Shown: piece after piece, positions 19,232-27,853 of the stretch
How the letters are laid out: the number at the start of each line of letters is the position of its first letter
Position numbering within the stretch: the stretch's first letter is position 1
NCBI RefSeq assembly: GCF_030813415.1
Contig: NZ_JAUSUF010000014.1
Coordinates: 21,076 to 85,075 of the forward strand
DNA: 64,000 nucleotides
Source: Eubacterium multiforme
Lineage (GTDB): Bacteria > Bacillota > Clostridia > Clostridiales > Clostridiaceae
Direction of reading: 5' to 3'
The notes under the pieces: model-generated
Database searches by the model: none
What the model was told of the DNA's origin: nothing
What the model saw: only the letters and a program-made list of their open reading frames with translations
Position numbers and translations under genes: made by a program

Positions 19232-19573
19232 ATGTTAAATGATTATTACGTAGATTTTAAAAATATTTCACAAGTTTTTAATGAATACTGCACTGGAGAA
19301 GAAGGACTAAGTAATAACAGTAACAATGTTATAAATTATTTAAATAATTTAGATATGCAATTAATTAAAGCTATAAAAGTTATTTTACATATAGGAAAAA
19401 ATGAAAACAATAATTGTATACATACTCCACATGAGTTATACAAAAAAACTATGAATTCCTTTGATATATTAAGAGGATGGAAAGATAAAGAAACAGAAAT
19501 AAACAGCCTTTTAATTGATTCATCTATTGGTGAGTATTTTGATAATGGATTAGAAATTCTTAAAATGAAATAA
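19232..19573 (+). CDS. Hypothetical helical protein, 113 residues
   Basis: A soluble, probably all-helical protein starting MLNDYYVDFKNISQVFNEYC, with a GGGGGAAG ribosome site. It has no signal peptide, no membrane segment and two or three cysteines/histidines without a metal-motif pattern. It is divergent from the cotJ operon and might share regulatory DNA with it. I do not recognise the family. Confidence 0.6.
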   Translation: MLNDYYVDFKNISQVFNEYCTGEEGLSNNSNNVINYLNNLDMQLIKAIKVILHIGKNENNNCIHTPHELYKKTMNSFDILRGWKDKETEINSLLIDSSIGEYFDNGLEILKMK

Positions 19574-19591
19574 ATTATAATATAAATACAG

Positions 19592-19643
19592 TAAGGAAAC
19601 ACAATTAATAAATAAATTTATTAATAATGTTTCTTTATTTTTT
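19592..19643 (+). terminator. Terminator after the 113-residue gene
   Basis: Long AT-rich stem GAAACA-(n)-TTAATAAAT / ATTTATTAA-(n)-TGTTTC, ending in TTTATTTTTTTT. Confidence 0.75.
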
Positions 19644-19709
19644 TTATAAATTTACTTATAAGAACATATTAATATAAATATAGTAATTTAAATAAGGAAT
19701 AAAATATAT

Positions 19710-20174
19710 ATGGATTCAAATGAGTATCATAATTCTTTAAATTATAAAAATTTCAATATTGATATGACAGAATTTGTTAATGAAAATAAATTAAATAGTG
19801 GAACAGACTATTTAATAACAACATCATTAGAAAATAAGTATACCTATATTTTTAAAAGGAATGGAGAGATGTGGGTTCAGCTATATAAATGGATATGTAC
19901 AGTTGGTAAAGCATCAACACCAACTATAAAAGGTATATTTAATATAACAGGAAGAAAACCAGGATTTGGGACTGAATTATATAGTGTTAAATATGCCACT
20001 AGAATTATTGGAAGATATTATTACCATTCAGTTCTTTACGATAAAACAGGGAAGTATGTAATTGATGGAAGACTTGGGATGGCATTAAGTCATGGGTGTA
20101 TAAGGCTAAAAGTAAATAATGCAAAATGGATATATGATAATATACCAGATGGAACAACTGTTATAATTGCATAG
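19710..20174 (+). CDS. Signal-less L,D-transpeptidase (YkuD domain)
   Basis: A 154-residue protein that is essentially one YkuD domain. The catalytic motif is SHGCIRL with Cys130, preceded by a conserved histidine in YYHSVLYDKTG (about 108). The family makes 3-3 cross-links or attaches proteins to peptidoglycan, or hydrolyses the same bonds. No signal peptide or membrane anchor is present, and none is found in frame upstream, so it is either non-classically exported, released by mother-cell lysis, or acts on the forespore cortex from inside. The ribosome site is weak (AAGGAA). Confidence 0.8.
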   Translation: MDSNEYHNSLNYKNFNIDMTEFVNENKLNSGTDYLITTSLENKYTYIFKRNGEMWVQLYKWICTVGKASTPTIKGIFNITGRKPGFGTELYSVKYATRIIGRYYYHSVLYDKTGKYVIDGRLGMALSHGCIRLKVNNAKWIYDNIPDGTTVIIA

Positions 20175-20198
20175 GAGTAAATTTAATGTATAGTAAAT

Positions 20199-20227
20199 AA
20201 AAAAACCACCTAAAAAGGTGGTTTTTA
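20199..20227. terminator. Convergent terminator
   Basis: Perfect AAAAACCACCT / AGGTGGTTTTT hairpin with A- and T-tracts, between the + strand L,D-transpeptidase and the minus-strand aldolase gene. Confidence 0.9.
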
Positions 20228-20233
20228 TAAATA

Positions 20234-21097
20234 TTAAGCTCTGTTAACTGAACCGAACATTTCCATTTTTTCTTTTACTAAAACTTTTATAGCTTCAAAT
20301 CCAGGAGCAAGAAGTTTTCTTGGGTCAAATCCCTTTCCTTCTAAGTCCTTTCCAGCTTCAATGTACTTTCTAGTAGCTTCTTGGAATACTAATTGACATT
20401 CTGTATTAACGTTAATTTTTGAAACTCCAAGTGAGATAGCTTTTTTGATCATATCATCAGGAATTCCTGTACCACCGTGAAGAACTAATGGCATTGGAGC
20501 AGTAGCTTCTTCTATAGCAGCTAAAGCTTCAAAATTAAGTCCCTTCCAGTTTGCTGGGTATTTTCCGTGGATGTTTCCGATTCCAGCTGCTAACATTGTA
20601 ACACCTAAATCAGCTATTTGTTTACATTCTTGAGGATCTGCGATTTCTCCAGCTCCAATAACTCCGTCTTCTTCTCCACCAATTGAACCAACTTCAGCTT
20701 CTAATGATAAGCCTTTTCCTGAAGTTAATTTAACTAATTCTGAAGTTTTTTCTATATTTTCAGCTAATGGATAGTGTGATCCATCAAACATAATTGATGA
20801 GAATCCAGCTTCAATAGCCTTATGAGCTCCTTCATAGCTACCGTGGTCTAAGTGTAGAGCAACAGGAACTGATATGTTTAACTCATCTAACATTCCGTTA
20901 ACCATTCCAACTATTGTTCTGTAACCACACATATATTTTGCAGCACCTTCTGATACTCCTAGTATTACTGGTGATCTGTTTTCTTCTGCAGTCAATAATA
21001 TAGCTTTAGTCCATTCTAAATTGTTGATGTTGAATTGTCCAACTGCGTATTTGCATTCTCTAGCTTTATTTAGCATTTCTTTTGCTGAAACTAACAT
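20234..21097 (-). CDS. fba: Class II fructose-bisphosphate aldolase
   Basis: A 287-residue zinc-dependent aldolase that splits fructose-1,6-bisphosphate into dihydroxyacetone phosphate and glyceraldehyde-3-phosphate. Visible signatures are the catalytic HLDHGSYEGA (about 80-89), the zinc-binding GNIHGKY and the phosphate-binding LHGGTGIPDD. The length matches GatY/FbaA-type enzymes, and tagatose-bisphosphate aldolase activity cannot be excluded. The ATG at 21097 follows a GGAGG that lies inside a longer open frame starting at 21112, so the shorter form is chosen. Monocistronic. Confidence 0.93.
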   Translation of the reverse strand: MLVSAKEMLNKARECKYAVGQFNINNLEWTKAILLTAEENRSPVILGVSEGAAKYMCGYRTIVGMVNGMLDELNISVPVALHLDHGSYEGAHKAIEAGFSSIMFDGSHYPLAENIEKTSELVKLTSGKGLSLEAEVGSIGGEEDGVIGAGEIADPQECKQIADLGVTMLAAGIGNIHGKYPANWKGLNFEALAAIEEATAPMPLVLHGGTGIPDDMIKKAISLGVSKINVNTECQLVFQEATRKYIEAGKDLEGKGFDPRKLLAPGFEAIKVLVKEKMEMFGSVNRA

Positions 21098-21422
21098 GTG
21101 CAAAACCTCCATATATTTATATAATTTTTTTTGAGAAGTAGATGCTATTACATATATTTCTCTCTATCTAGTAGTATAACCCAAAATTGTAATTATGAAA
21201 ATAGTAAAATATATAAAATTAGCCTATTAGATATCATATAAGTAGATTATCTCCACTAGATATAATAATATAGAAAAATTATTAACCTTTTATTAATTAA
21301 TCATTTTGTTTCCAAATGTTAATTTTTTTTACTTATATAAAGAGTAGTATATATACATATACTATAATTAGAAATTATAAATAAATCTTATGCAAAAGAT
21401 AAAAAGTAGGGGAACGATTTAA
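21098..21422. other. Divergent promoter region, fba / deacetylase
   Basis: It holds the start regions of the two divergent genes. Near the middle are TATCTAGT (about 21167) and its inverted copy ACTAGATA (about 21257), roughly 80 bases apart, which could be paired operator half sites. No open frame is supported. Confidence 0.4.
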
Positions 21423-22469
21423 ATGGAAATGAACGGTAAAAACAACAGAAGATCTGAAAAAAGAAGAAAAGCTAAAAAAAGGAGAATTATAACTGGTGTT
21501 ATACTAGTTGTACTATTAGTGTCTGGAGTTGGAATTTATGCTTATGCTCATCACAAAAATAGTAGTAATTCACAAGTTACAGAACAAAAGGCTAAAGGAA
21601 AAACAGGAGAAAATGGTACTAGTGCAGCTGAGGAACAGCCAAAGCCAACAGATATAATGAAAGGCCAAAATATAATAAATTCAGCTAATAGTTATGCTGT
21701 ACCTGCAAATGATGTTTTAAAAATGATGCAATCTAAAAAGCCTATAAACAATGAAAAGGAAGTATTTTTAACTTTTGATGATGGACCAAGTGAAAATACA
21801 AGTAATATTTTAAAAATATTAAAGGAAGAAAATGTACATGCTACTTTCTTTGTATTAGGTTCACAACTTAAAAATAATCCTGAAAACCAAAAATTATTAA
21901 AGGATGAAATTGATAGTGGAAATGCAATAGCTAATCATACATTTAGTCATGAGTATCGCAAATTATATCCAGGAAATAGTGTTAATGTAAAAGTATTTAT
22001 GAATGAAATAAATGAAAATAATGAGCAAATGAAAAATATTTTAGGACCAAATTTTGATTCAAGAGTTTTAAGAATGCCAGGTGGATATATGTCAAGAGCA
22101 TATTATCATGATCCTCATTTAAAACAATTAAATGAAGCATTTAGAAAAGAAGGAATAATATCTATTGATTGGGATGCAGAAACTGGAGATGCAGAATCAA
22201 ATACTTATTCAGTAGAACATTTAGTTTCTAAAGCTAAATTTTATATGGAAAGAGAAGATCATGTAGTTTTATTAATGCATGATGCAGCAGCTAAGAAGTC
22301 AACAGTAAAGGCATTACCACAAGTAATAAAAATGTTTAAAGATAATGGATATAAATTTAAAGTAATAAAAAATGCTCCAATGAGTTATTTTGAAAAATCT
22401 AATAATACTTCAGGTAATAAGCCAGCAAACAATAATTCAACAGGAAGTTCAACAAATAATAATAAATAA
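21423..22469 (+). CDS. Polysaccharide deacetylase, membrane-anchored (PgdA-like)
   Basis: A 348-residue protein. A Lys/Arg-rich cytoplasmic tail (1-20) leads to one transmembrane helix (about 22-41), a linker, a NodB deacetylase domain (about 115-310) and an Asn/Ser-rich tail. Catalytic motifs are LTFDDGP (metal/base Asp), HTFSH (metal His pair), RMPGGY and the late LLMHDA. The fold removes N-acetyl groups from peptidoglycan GlcNAc or MurNAc, which in other Gram-positives gives lysozyme resistance. The strongly basic N-terminus fits inside-positive topology. Whether the substrate is peptidoglycan is inferred. Confidence 0.87.
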   Translation: MEMNGKNNRRSEKRRKAKKRRIITGVILVVLLVSGVGIYAYAHHKNSSNSQVTEQKAKGKTGENGTSAAEEQPKPTDIMKGQNIINSANSYAVPANDVLKMMQSKKPINNEKEVFLTFDDGPSENTSNILKILKEENVHATFFVLGSQLKNNPENQKLLKDEIDSGNAIANHTFSHEYRKLYPGNSVNVKVFMNEINENNEQMKNILGPNFDSRVLRMPGGYMSRAYYHDPHLKQLNEAFRKEGIISIDWDAETGDAESNTYSVEHLVSKAKFYMEREDHVVLLMHDAAAKKSTVKALPQVIKMFKDNGYKFKVIKNAPMSYFEKSNNTSGNKPANNNSTGSSTNNNK

Positions 22470-22470
22470 A

Positions 22471-22507
22471 AATAAGGCAAGAATTTAATTCTTGCCTTAT
22501 TTTTTTA
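22471..22507. terminator. Bidirectional terminator
   Basis: Perfect stem AATAAGGCAAGAATT / AATTCTTGCCTTATT followed by T-run. The minus-strand TPR gene ends inside its right edge. Confidence 0.9.
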
Positions 22508-23923
22508 GTTATATAATATTTTCCTTGATGTATCATTATAATATGGTGAACTTGGATAAGAATCTTCTAATTGTTGAGCATATTTTTTTGCTTGAGACTT
22601 ATCACCTTTATCATTGTAATACAAGCATAAATTATATAATACTTCAGCTGTATATAAATCTGAATGTGGATATTTCTTTAAATAGTCTTCAAAATATTTA
22701 ACTGCATCATCTTTTTTATCTAATGCATTATATGTTGAACCCATAAAGTATAATATATGAGGTTCTAAATAACTTCCATCACAGAACTTATAAGCCTTTG
22801 AAAGATTTTCTAGGGCTACATCATATTTTTTATCTTTGTAACTATCTAAACCTTCATTGTAGAATTTTTCTACTCCATCTTTCTTCATCATATCAGTAGC
22901 TTGATCATAAGTTTCTTTAGCATCAGATGGAACCTTATCTTTAGGCACTTCAGTTAATAAAGTATAAATAGCATTCATATCTTTATCTTTCATTGCTTTA
23001 TCAAGATTAGCCTTAAGATTTTCCTCTGCTTTTTCTTCTTTAACAGCTTGACTTTGCTCAGTATTATTTGTAGAAGGAGTATTATTAAAGTGTTTTACTG
23101 CGGCATAAGAAGCTGCAACTATTATAATTGCACAAACAGCAATTATTGCAGATTTTTTTCCTTTACTTAATGAAGTTTTAGTATTTTTAGAAGTTTCCTC
23201 AGTATTAGAGGTATCATTATTGTTTTCTTCTGTTTTGGGTGAATTATTATCATTATTTTCATTTGAACTTTCTTCTTCAAATGAATTTTTTTCTTCATTA
23301 ATAGAAGATGTATTTAAATTTACATCTTCGGAAGGTTCATCTATGTTTTTCGCTGATTGTTCAGTTATTTCTTCTGCTAGTATTTCAGTTGCTTTTTCAT
23401 TTTGATTAGTAACTGTTTCTTCAGTATTTTCTTTAGTTGACTCTTCAGTCAAATTTTCAGTTGGTTTCTTTATGTTATCCTCTGAAAGGGTAGGCTCTTC
23501 TTTAATTTTATTACTTTCTTCACATATTTCATCAGGAGCATTAGGAGTTTCTTCGTTTGCTGAAGGAGACCCTTCTTTTGATGCTTCATTAGGATTTACG
23601 ACATCCTCTATTTCACCTTCTGGTATACTACTTATAGTGTTTAAATTATCATAACTTAAAGCTTTTTCTTTAGTTTCTTTGTCCATATCTGCAAGACGCA
23701 TTTTAGCAGTAGGATTATTATTATATTCAGAATTAATTTTCCAATTTAATATTGCTTCATCAATTCTGTCTAATTTAAATAAAATCTCACCTTCAAGTTC
23801 TAAGGCTTTTTCATTGTTATAATCTTTAGTCAAAATTTTGTCGCAGATTTTTAAAGCTTCCTTATAATTTTTATTTTTAAAATATTTATTAGCTTTATCT
23901 AATTTTTTTTCAAAATTACCCAT
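22505..23923 (-). CDS. TPR protein with acidic disordered centre and one membrane helix
   Basis: A 472-residue protein. N-terminal TPR repeats (about 1-75) are followed by a Glu/Thr/Asn-rich region without predicted structure (about 90-250), one transmembrane helix (AIIAVCAIIIVAASYAAV, about 260-278) and C-terminal TPR units (about 335-470) ending in a YfiO/CpoB-like arrangement. The positive-inside rule (SKGKKS before the helix) puts the N-terminal TPRs in the cytoplasm and the C-terminal TPRs outside. It may be a scaffold at the envelope. The partner is unknown. Confidence 0.7.
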   Translation of the reverse strand: MGNFEKKLDKANKYFKNKNYKEALKICDKILTKDYNNEKALELEGEILFKLDRIDEAILNWKINSEYNNNPTAKMRLADMDKETKEKALSYDNLNTISSIPEGEIEDVVNPNEASKEGSPSANEETPNAPDEICEESNKIKEEPTLSEDNIKKPTENLTEESTKENTEETVTNQNEKATEILAEEITEQSAKNIDEPSEDVNLNTSSINEEKNSFEEESSNENNDNNSPKTEENNNDTSNTEETSKNTKTSLSKGKKSAIIAVCAIIIVAASYAAVKHFNNTPSTNNTEQSQAVKEEKAEENLKANLDKAMKDKDMNAIYTLLTEVPKDKVPSDAKETYDQATDMMKKDGVEKFYNEGLDSYKDKKYDVALENLSKAYKFCDGSYLEPHILYFMGSTYNALDKKDDAVKYFEDYLKKYPHSDLYTAEVLYNLCLYYNDKGDKSQAKKYAQQLEDSYPSSPYYNDTSRKILYN

Positions 23924-24330
23924 AGTTCCTCCTTAGTTAATCCACCCTCTCTTTTATTTTAATACATATTGTCAACGAATTTATTGCGAAAGTATTTCTT
24001 TTATATAAATTCATTAAAAAATAAGCATAATTATTTTTTATAGTAAAATAAATAATTAAAATAAAAAATTTAATTTTATCTTTTTAGTAATTATTTAAAA
24101 TATATTTAAATAAACATTATTAATAATACCACTAAACTTTATGTAAATGTTAACAAAATAATACAATGTTAATGAATTAATAAAAAATTTACAGAGAGGA
24201 ATTTAATGTAGAAACAATACTTTAATTTTAAAAAAATATATTTTTTTAAAATATTTAAATTTGTGTAGACAAAGTAAAAATTTATGTTAAACTGAAATCT
24301 GTATTTTAAATAGAGAAAGGGGACATATAT
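23924..24330. other. AT-rich intergenic region, TPR gene / EamA gene
   Basis: No supported open frame or stable hairpin. A weak promoter-like pair, TAGACA at 24266 and TAAACT at 24288 (16-base spacer), lies about 40 bases before the EamA gene start. Confidence 0.4.
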
Positions 24331-25239
24331 ATGAAAGAAAAGAAATTAATGTTTCATATTCTTGCATTATTAACAATGATAGTTTGGGGATTATCATATT
24401 TAAGTTCTGAAATAGCAATGAGAGAAGTTCCTCCATCACTATTAGCTTTTTATAGATTTTTAATAGCTGGTGGAGTTTTATATTTAATAAAAAAATGGAA
24501 ATTTAAAAGAGACAAGATTATAAAGGGAGATATGAAATATTTAATTTTAGGTGGGGTATTTGGAGTAGCCCTATATTTTTCTCTTCAAAATTTTGCAGTA
24601 TATTATACCTCTTCTTTAAATGTTTCAGTTTTAATAGCAATTACTCCTGTATTTACATTATTAGTTCAAAGAATATTTTTTAAGGAAAAACTTAATATAT
24701 ATAAAAGCAGTGGAGTTATAATTAGTGTTTTTGGAATATTTTTAATAGTTGCATCAAGAGGAAAGGTAAGTCTTTTCTCAGAAGGTTCAATTGGGGATGT
24801 TATGACAATTTGTGCTGTATTTAGCTGGATTGTTTATAATATAGTTATAGGTAAACTTAAGGGAACATATAGTGCAATAACTATAACAGCTTACCAATCA
24901 TTATGGGGAGCATTATTTTTATCACCAACCCTTTTATTAGATAGACCTAAAATGGTTTCACCATTAACAATATTTAATATTGTATATCTTTCAATATTTT
25001 GTACAATAATAGCCTTTGTTTTATATATAAGATGTCTTCAAAAACTTGGACCAACTGTTATTACAACTTATGTTAATTTTCAACCTGTAGTTGGAGTTAT
25101 AGCAGCTTGTATTTTACTTGGACAAAAAATTAATAGTCTACAATTTTTAGGAAGTGTTTGTATAATAGTAAGTGCATTTTTAGTAAATAAAAAGGTTAAG
25201 GAAAAAAATAAAGGTGTAGTAGAACAATTACAAGTATAA
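24331..25239 (+). CDS. EamA/DMT superfamily transporter
   Basis: A 302-residue membrane protein of ten helices in two EamA repeats. The first repeat shows the usual WGLSYLSSEIAMREVPP (about 18-34) and FYRFLIAG. The second ends with the family-typical PVVGVIAACILLGQKI. Members export amino acids, metabolites or drugs, and substrate cannot be told from sequence. It has its own promoter region and terminator. Confidence 0.85.
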   Translation: MKEKKLMFHILALLTMIVWGLSYLSSEIAMREVPPSLLAFYRFLIAGGVLYLIKKWKFKRDKIIKGDMKYLILGGVFGVALYFSLQNFAVYYTSSLNVSVLIAITPVFTLLVQRIFFKEKLNIYKSSGVIISVFGIFLIVASRGKVSLFSEGSIGDVMTICAVFSWIVYNIVIGKLKGTYSAITITAYQSLWGALFLSPTLLLDRPKMVSPLTIFNIVYLSIFCTIIAFVLYIRCLQKLGPTVITTYVNFQPVVGVIAACILLGQKINSLQFLGSVCIIVSAFLVNKKVKEKNKGVVEQLQV

Positions 25240-25280
25240 ATTAATAATCAATTATTTAATAATATAATAAAATTTGTTTA

Positions 25281-25318
25281 AAAAGGATACATTATTTTTA
25301 TGTATCTCTTTTTTTTAT
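25281..25318 (+). terminator. Terminator after the EamA gene
   Basis: Stem GGATACAT / ATGTATCT with a short loop and a run of T. Confidence 0.75.
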
Positions 25319-25458
25319 GGGTATATTAATATGTTTGTATAAATTTTAACAAAAAACTATTTACAAATGAGCTTCAAAGAAGTATTATTTAATCAAAGAT
25401 ATTGATAAAGATTATTAGATAGTAATAAATATTATATGATTTTAGGAGGAATTAAATT

Positions 25459-26790
25459 ATGAAAGTTATTGTTATAGGATGTACACATGCAGGTACTGCA
25501 ACAGTAGTAAATTTAAAGGAGTTATATCCAGAATCAGAAGTTACAGTTTATGAAAGAAATGATAATATTTCATTTTTATCATGTGGTATAGCACTTCATG
25601 TTGGAAATGTTGTTAAGGATTTAAATGATATGTTTTATAATTCACCAGAAGGCTTAGCTAAACTTGGTGTTAAGACAAATATGAAACATGATGTTTTAGA
25701 TATAGATTTTGATAATAAAAAGGTTAAGGTTAAAAATTTAGTTACAGAAGAAATTTTTGAGGACAGTTATGATAAGTTAGTTTTAACAGTTGGATCATGG
25801 CCAATAGTTCCAAAATTTGAAGGTGGAGACTTAGAAAATATAGTTCTTTGCAAAAATTATAATCAAGCAAAGGATATAACTGAAAAGGGAAAGAATGCTG
25901 AAAATGTAGTTATAATTGGAGCTGGATATATTGGTGTTGAACTTGCAGAAGCCTTTGAAATGCTAGGCAAAAAGGTTACTTTAATTGATGCAGAAGAAAG
26001 AATTATGGCAAAATATTTAGATAAAGAATTTACAGATATTGCAGAAGCTTCATTTAGAGAACATGGAGTAAATCTAGTTCTTGGAGAAAAGGTTGAACAC
26101 TTTGAAGGAGAAAATGGAAAAGTTAAAAAGGTTGTAACTGAAAATGGATCTTATGAAGGAGACTTAGTTGTATTATGTATAGGATTTAGACCAAGTACAG
26201 CTTTAGTAAATGGAAAGTTAGATACTCTTCCAAATGGAGCTATAATAATAGATGAATATATGAGAACAAGCAGAGAAGATGTTTTTGCAGCAGGAGATTG
26301 TTGCGTTGTTAAATTCAATCCAACTAAAGAGGATAGATATATTCCACTTGCTACAAATGCAGTAAGAATGGGAACTTTAGTTGCAAGAAATATTAATGGA
26401 CCTACAATTAAATATATGGGTACTCAAGGTACATCAGGTATTAAAATATATGAAAATTCTATAGCTTCAACAGGTTTAACTGAAGAAGGAGCAAAACTTG
26501 TTAAAGGAATAAATGTAGGAAGTTCTACTATTGAAGAAAATTATAGACCAGAATTTATGCCAACATATGAAAAGGCAATGGTTAAAATAGTATTTGATAA
26601 AGATACAAGAAGAGTTTTAGGTGGACAAATTATTTCAAAAGTTGATTTAACACAATTTATGAATACTTTATCAGTAGTAATTCAAAATGATATGACAGTT
26701 GAAGAACTTGCAATGACAGATTTCTTCTTCCAACCACACTTTAATAAACCTTGGAGCTTATTAAATTCAGTAGCACTTAAGGCACTATAA
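25459..26790 (+). CDS. nox: NADH oxidase / CoA-disulfide-reductase family flavoprotein
   Basis: A 443-residue FAD enzyme. It has an N-terminal FAD-binding fold (VIGCTHAGTA, residues 5-14), redox-active Cys42 in SFLSCGIAL, an NADH-binding GAGYIGVELAE (about 154-164), an FAD-binding DVFAAGDC, and a C-terminal dimerisation domain. A single active-site cysteine that cycles through sulfenic acid is typical of water-forming NADH oxidase, which removes oxygen in anaerobes. CoA-disulfide reductase and polysulfide reductase share the fold, so activity is the most likely choice, not proven. GGAGG ribosome site. Confidence 0.87.
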   Translation: MKVIVIGCTHAGTATVVNLKELYPESEVTVYERNDNISFLSCGIALHVGNVVKDLNDMFYNSPEGLAKLGVKTNMKHDVLDIDFDNKKVKVKNLVTEEIFEDSYDKLVLTVGSWPIVPKFEGGDLENIVLCKNYNQAKDITEKGKNAENVVIIGAGYIGVELAEAFEMLGKKVTLIDAEERIMAKYLDKEFTDIAEASFREHGVNLVLGEKVEHFEGENGKVKKVVTENGSYEGDLVVLCIGFRPSTALVNGKLDTLPNGAIIIDEYMRTSREDVFAAGDCCVVKFNPTKEDRYIPLATNAVRMGTLVARNINGPTIKYMGTQGTSGIKIYENSIASTGLTEEGAKLVKGINVGSSTIEENYRPEFMPTYEKAMVKIVFDKDTRRVLGGQIISKVDLTQFMNTLSVVIQNDMTVEELAMTDFFFQPHFNKPWSLLNSVALKAL

Positions 26791-26836
26791 GATTAAAGTA
26801 TAAAAGAGAAAAAAATAAATTTTAATATGTAAAATA

Positions 26837-26868
26837 AAAGGGATTTCTATTTAGGGAATCCCTTTTTA
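26837..26868 (+). terminator. Terminator after nox
   Basis: Stem AAAGGGATT / AATCCCTTT with a T-run. Confidence 0.8.
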
Positions 26869-26894
26869 TGATGTATATAAATTTGTGTAATAAG

Positions 26895-26909
26895 CAGAGA
26901 GAGAGAGAG
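26895..26909. repeat. Short AG dinucleotide run
   Basis: Seven AG units between the nox terminator and the minus-strand MBL hydrolase gene. It is outside any coding region, so phase variation through it is unlikely. Confidence 0.9.
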
Positions 26910-26937
26910 TTTTTTTAAATCTCTTTATATAGATAAT

Positions 26938-27672
26938 TTAATTAAATTCTTTTTCTAAATTAATTAAAGCTTCATTAGGATTGTTTTTGTATTTTCCACC
27001 ATGGTAGCAGACAATATCTTCTATATCATATTTTAAAAACTTTTTAGAAGATTTTATAGCTTCTTTCATATCTAGTGTATACTGTGGATTAGCCATTTGA
27101 AGTTTACCATTTACTACTGTTAACTCATCACCTGCAACTAATGTTTTAAAAGCTTTTAAATATATTGAAATATGTCCAGGCATATGACCAGGTGTTCCAA
27201 TAATTTCAATACCACCACACCAAGAAAATTTATCTCCATCTTTTACTGTAAAATCTACATTTACATGTTTAAGGGAGGAAACTAATTCAATAAATTTATA
27301 GGCATCAGGCTTCTTTTCTTCAGGTAGTGATTTATAATTTTCTTCTGCTTGTTTTAATCTTAAAGATTTTTTTCTCCCATCTATATAAGGCTTTTCTATA
27401 ACAGATGAGATAATTTCAATATTAGGTAGTTCTTTTTTTATTTCAGCTAAGTTTCCCATATGATCATGGTCGTGATGAGTTATAATTACCTTTGATAATT
27501 TATAAAAATCTATATTATTTTCTTTAAGAGCCATCTTTAATTCTTTAAGAGAGTTTGGATAACCGCAATCAATTAAAATAGTATTAGTATCATCACTTAC
27601 TACAACAGGATGGACTATATTTGTAAAATTATTATAATTAAATTTTAATGTTAGAACTGATAGTTTATTCAT
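26938..27672 (-). CDS. MBL-fold metallohydrolase
   Basis: A 244-residue metallo-beta-lactamase-fold hydrolase. The zinc motif is HHDHDHMGN (about 65-73), with the further ligands in GTPGHMPGHIS and the AGDE aspartate, so both metal sites are complete. The family covers glyoxalase II, lactonases and other hydrolases, and no specific substrate is indicated. The ATG at 27672 is taken as start because the GGAGG ribosome site sits within a slightly longer frame that begins at 27690. Confidence 0.85.
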   Translation of the reverse strand: MNKLSVLTLKFNYNNFTNIVHPVVVSDDTNTILIDCGYPNSLKELKMALKENNIDFYKLSKVIITHHDHDHMGNLAEIKKELPNIEIISSVIEKPYIDGRKKSLRLKQAEENYKSLPEEKKPDAYKFIELVSSLKHVNVDFTVKDGDKFSWCGGIEIIGTPGHMPGHISIYLKAFKTLVAGDELTVVNGKLQMANPQYTLDMKEAIKSSKKFLKYDIEDIVCYHGGKYKNNPNEALINLEKEFN

Positions 27673-27853
27673 TATTTTGTAAACCTCCATTATTAAATTT
27701 TATTTTGATTAAATTTTAATATAATAGGTAAGGTAATATAATAGGGTTTACAATAAGTTTTTAGAATTGTATTTTAAAAGACATATTGTTAGTTATAATA
27801 TAATAAGTATTGATTAAAGAAAATAACTTTAAGGTTATTTAAAAGGAGATTAT

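Noticed and set aside
23220..23654. Plus-strand frames rich in Ser opposite the TPR protein.
   Set aside because: They mirror the Glu/Asn-rich disordered linker and have no start signals.
26895..26909. Phase-variable dinucleotide repeat.
   Set aside because: The AG run is short and lies between a terminator and the 3' end of a gene, where slippage would change no protein.
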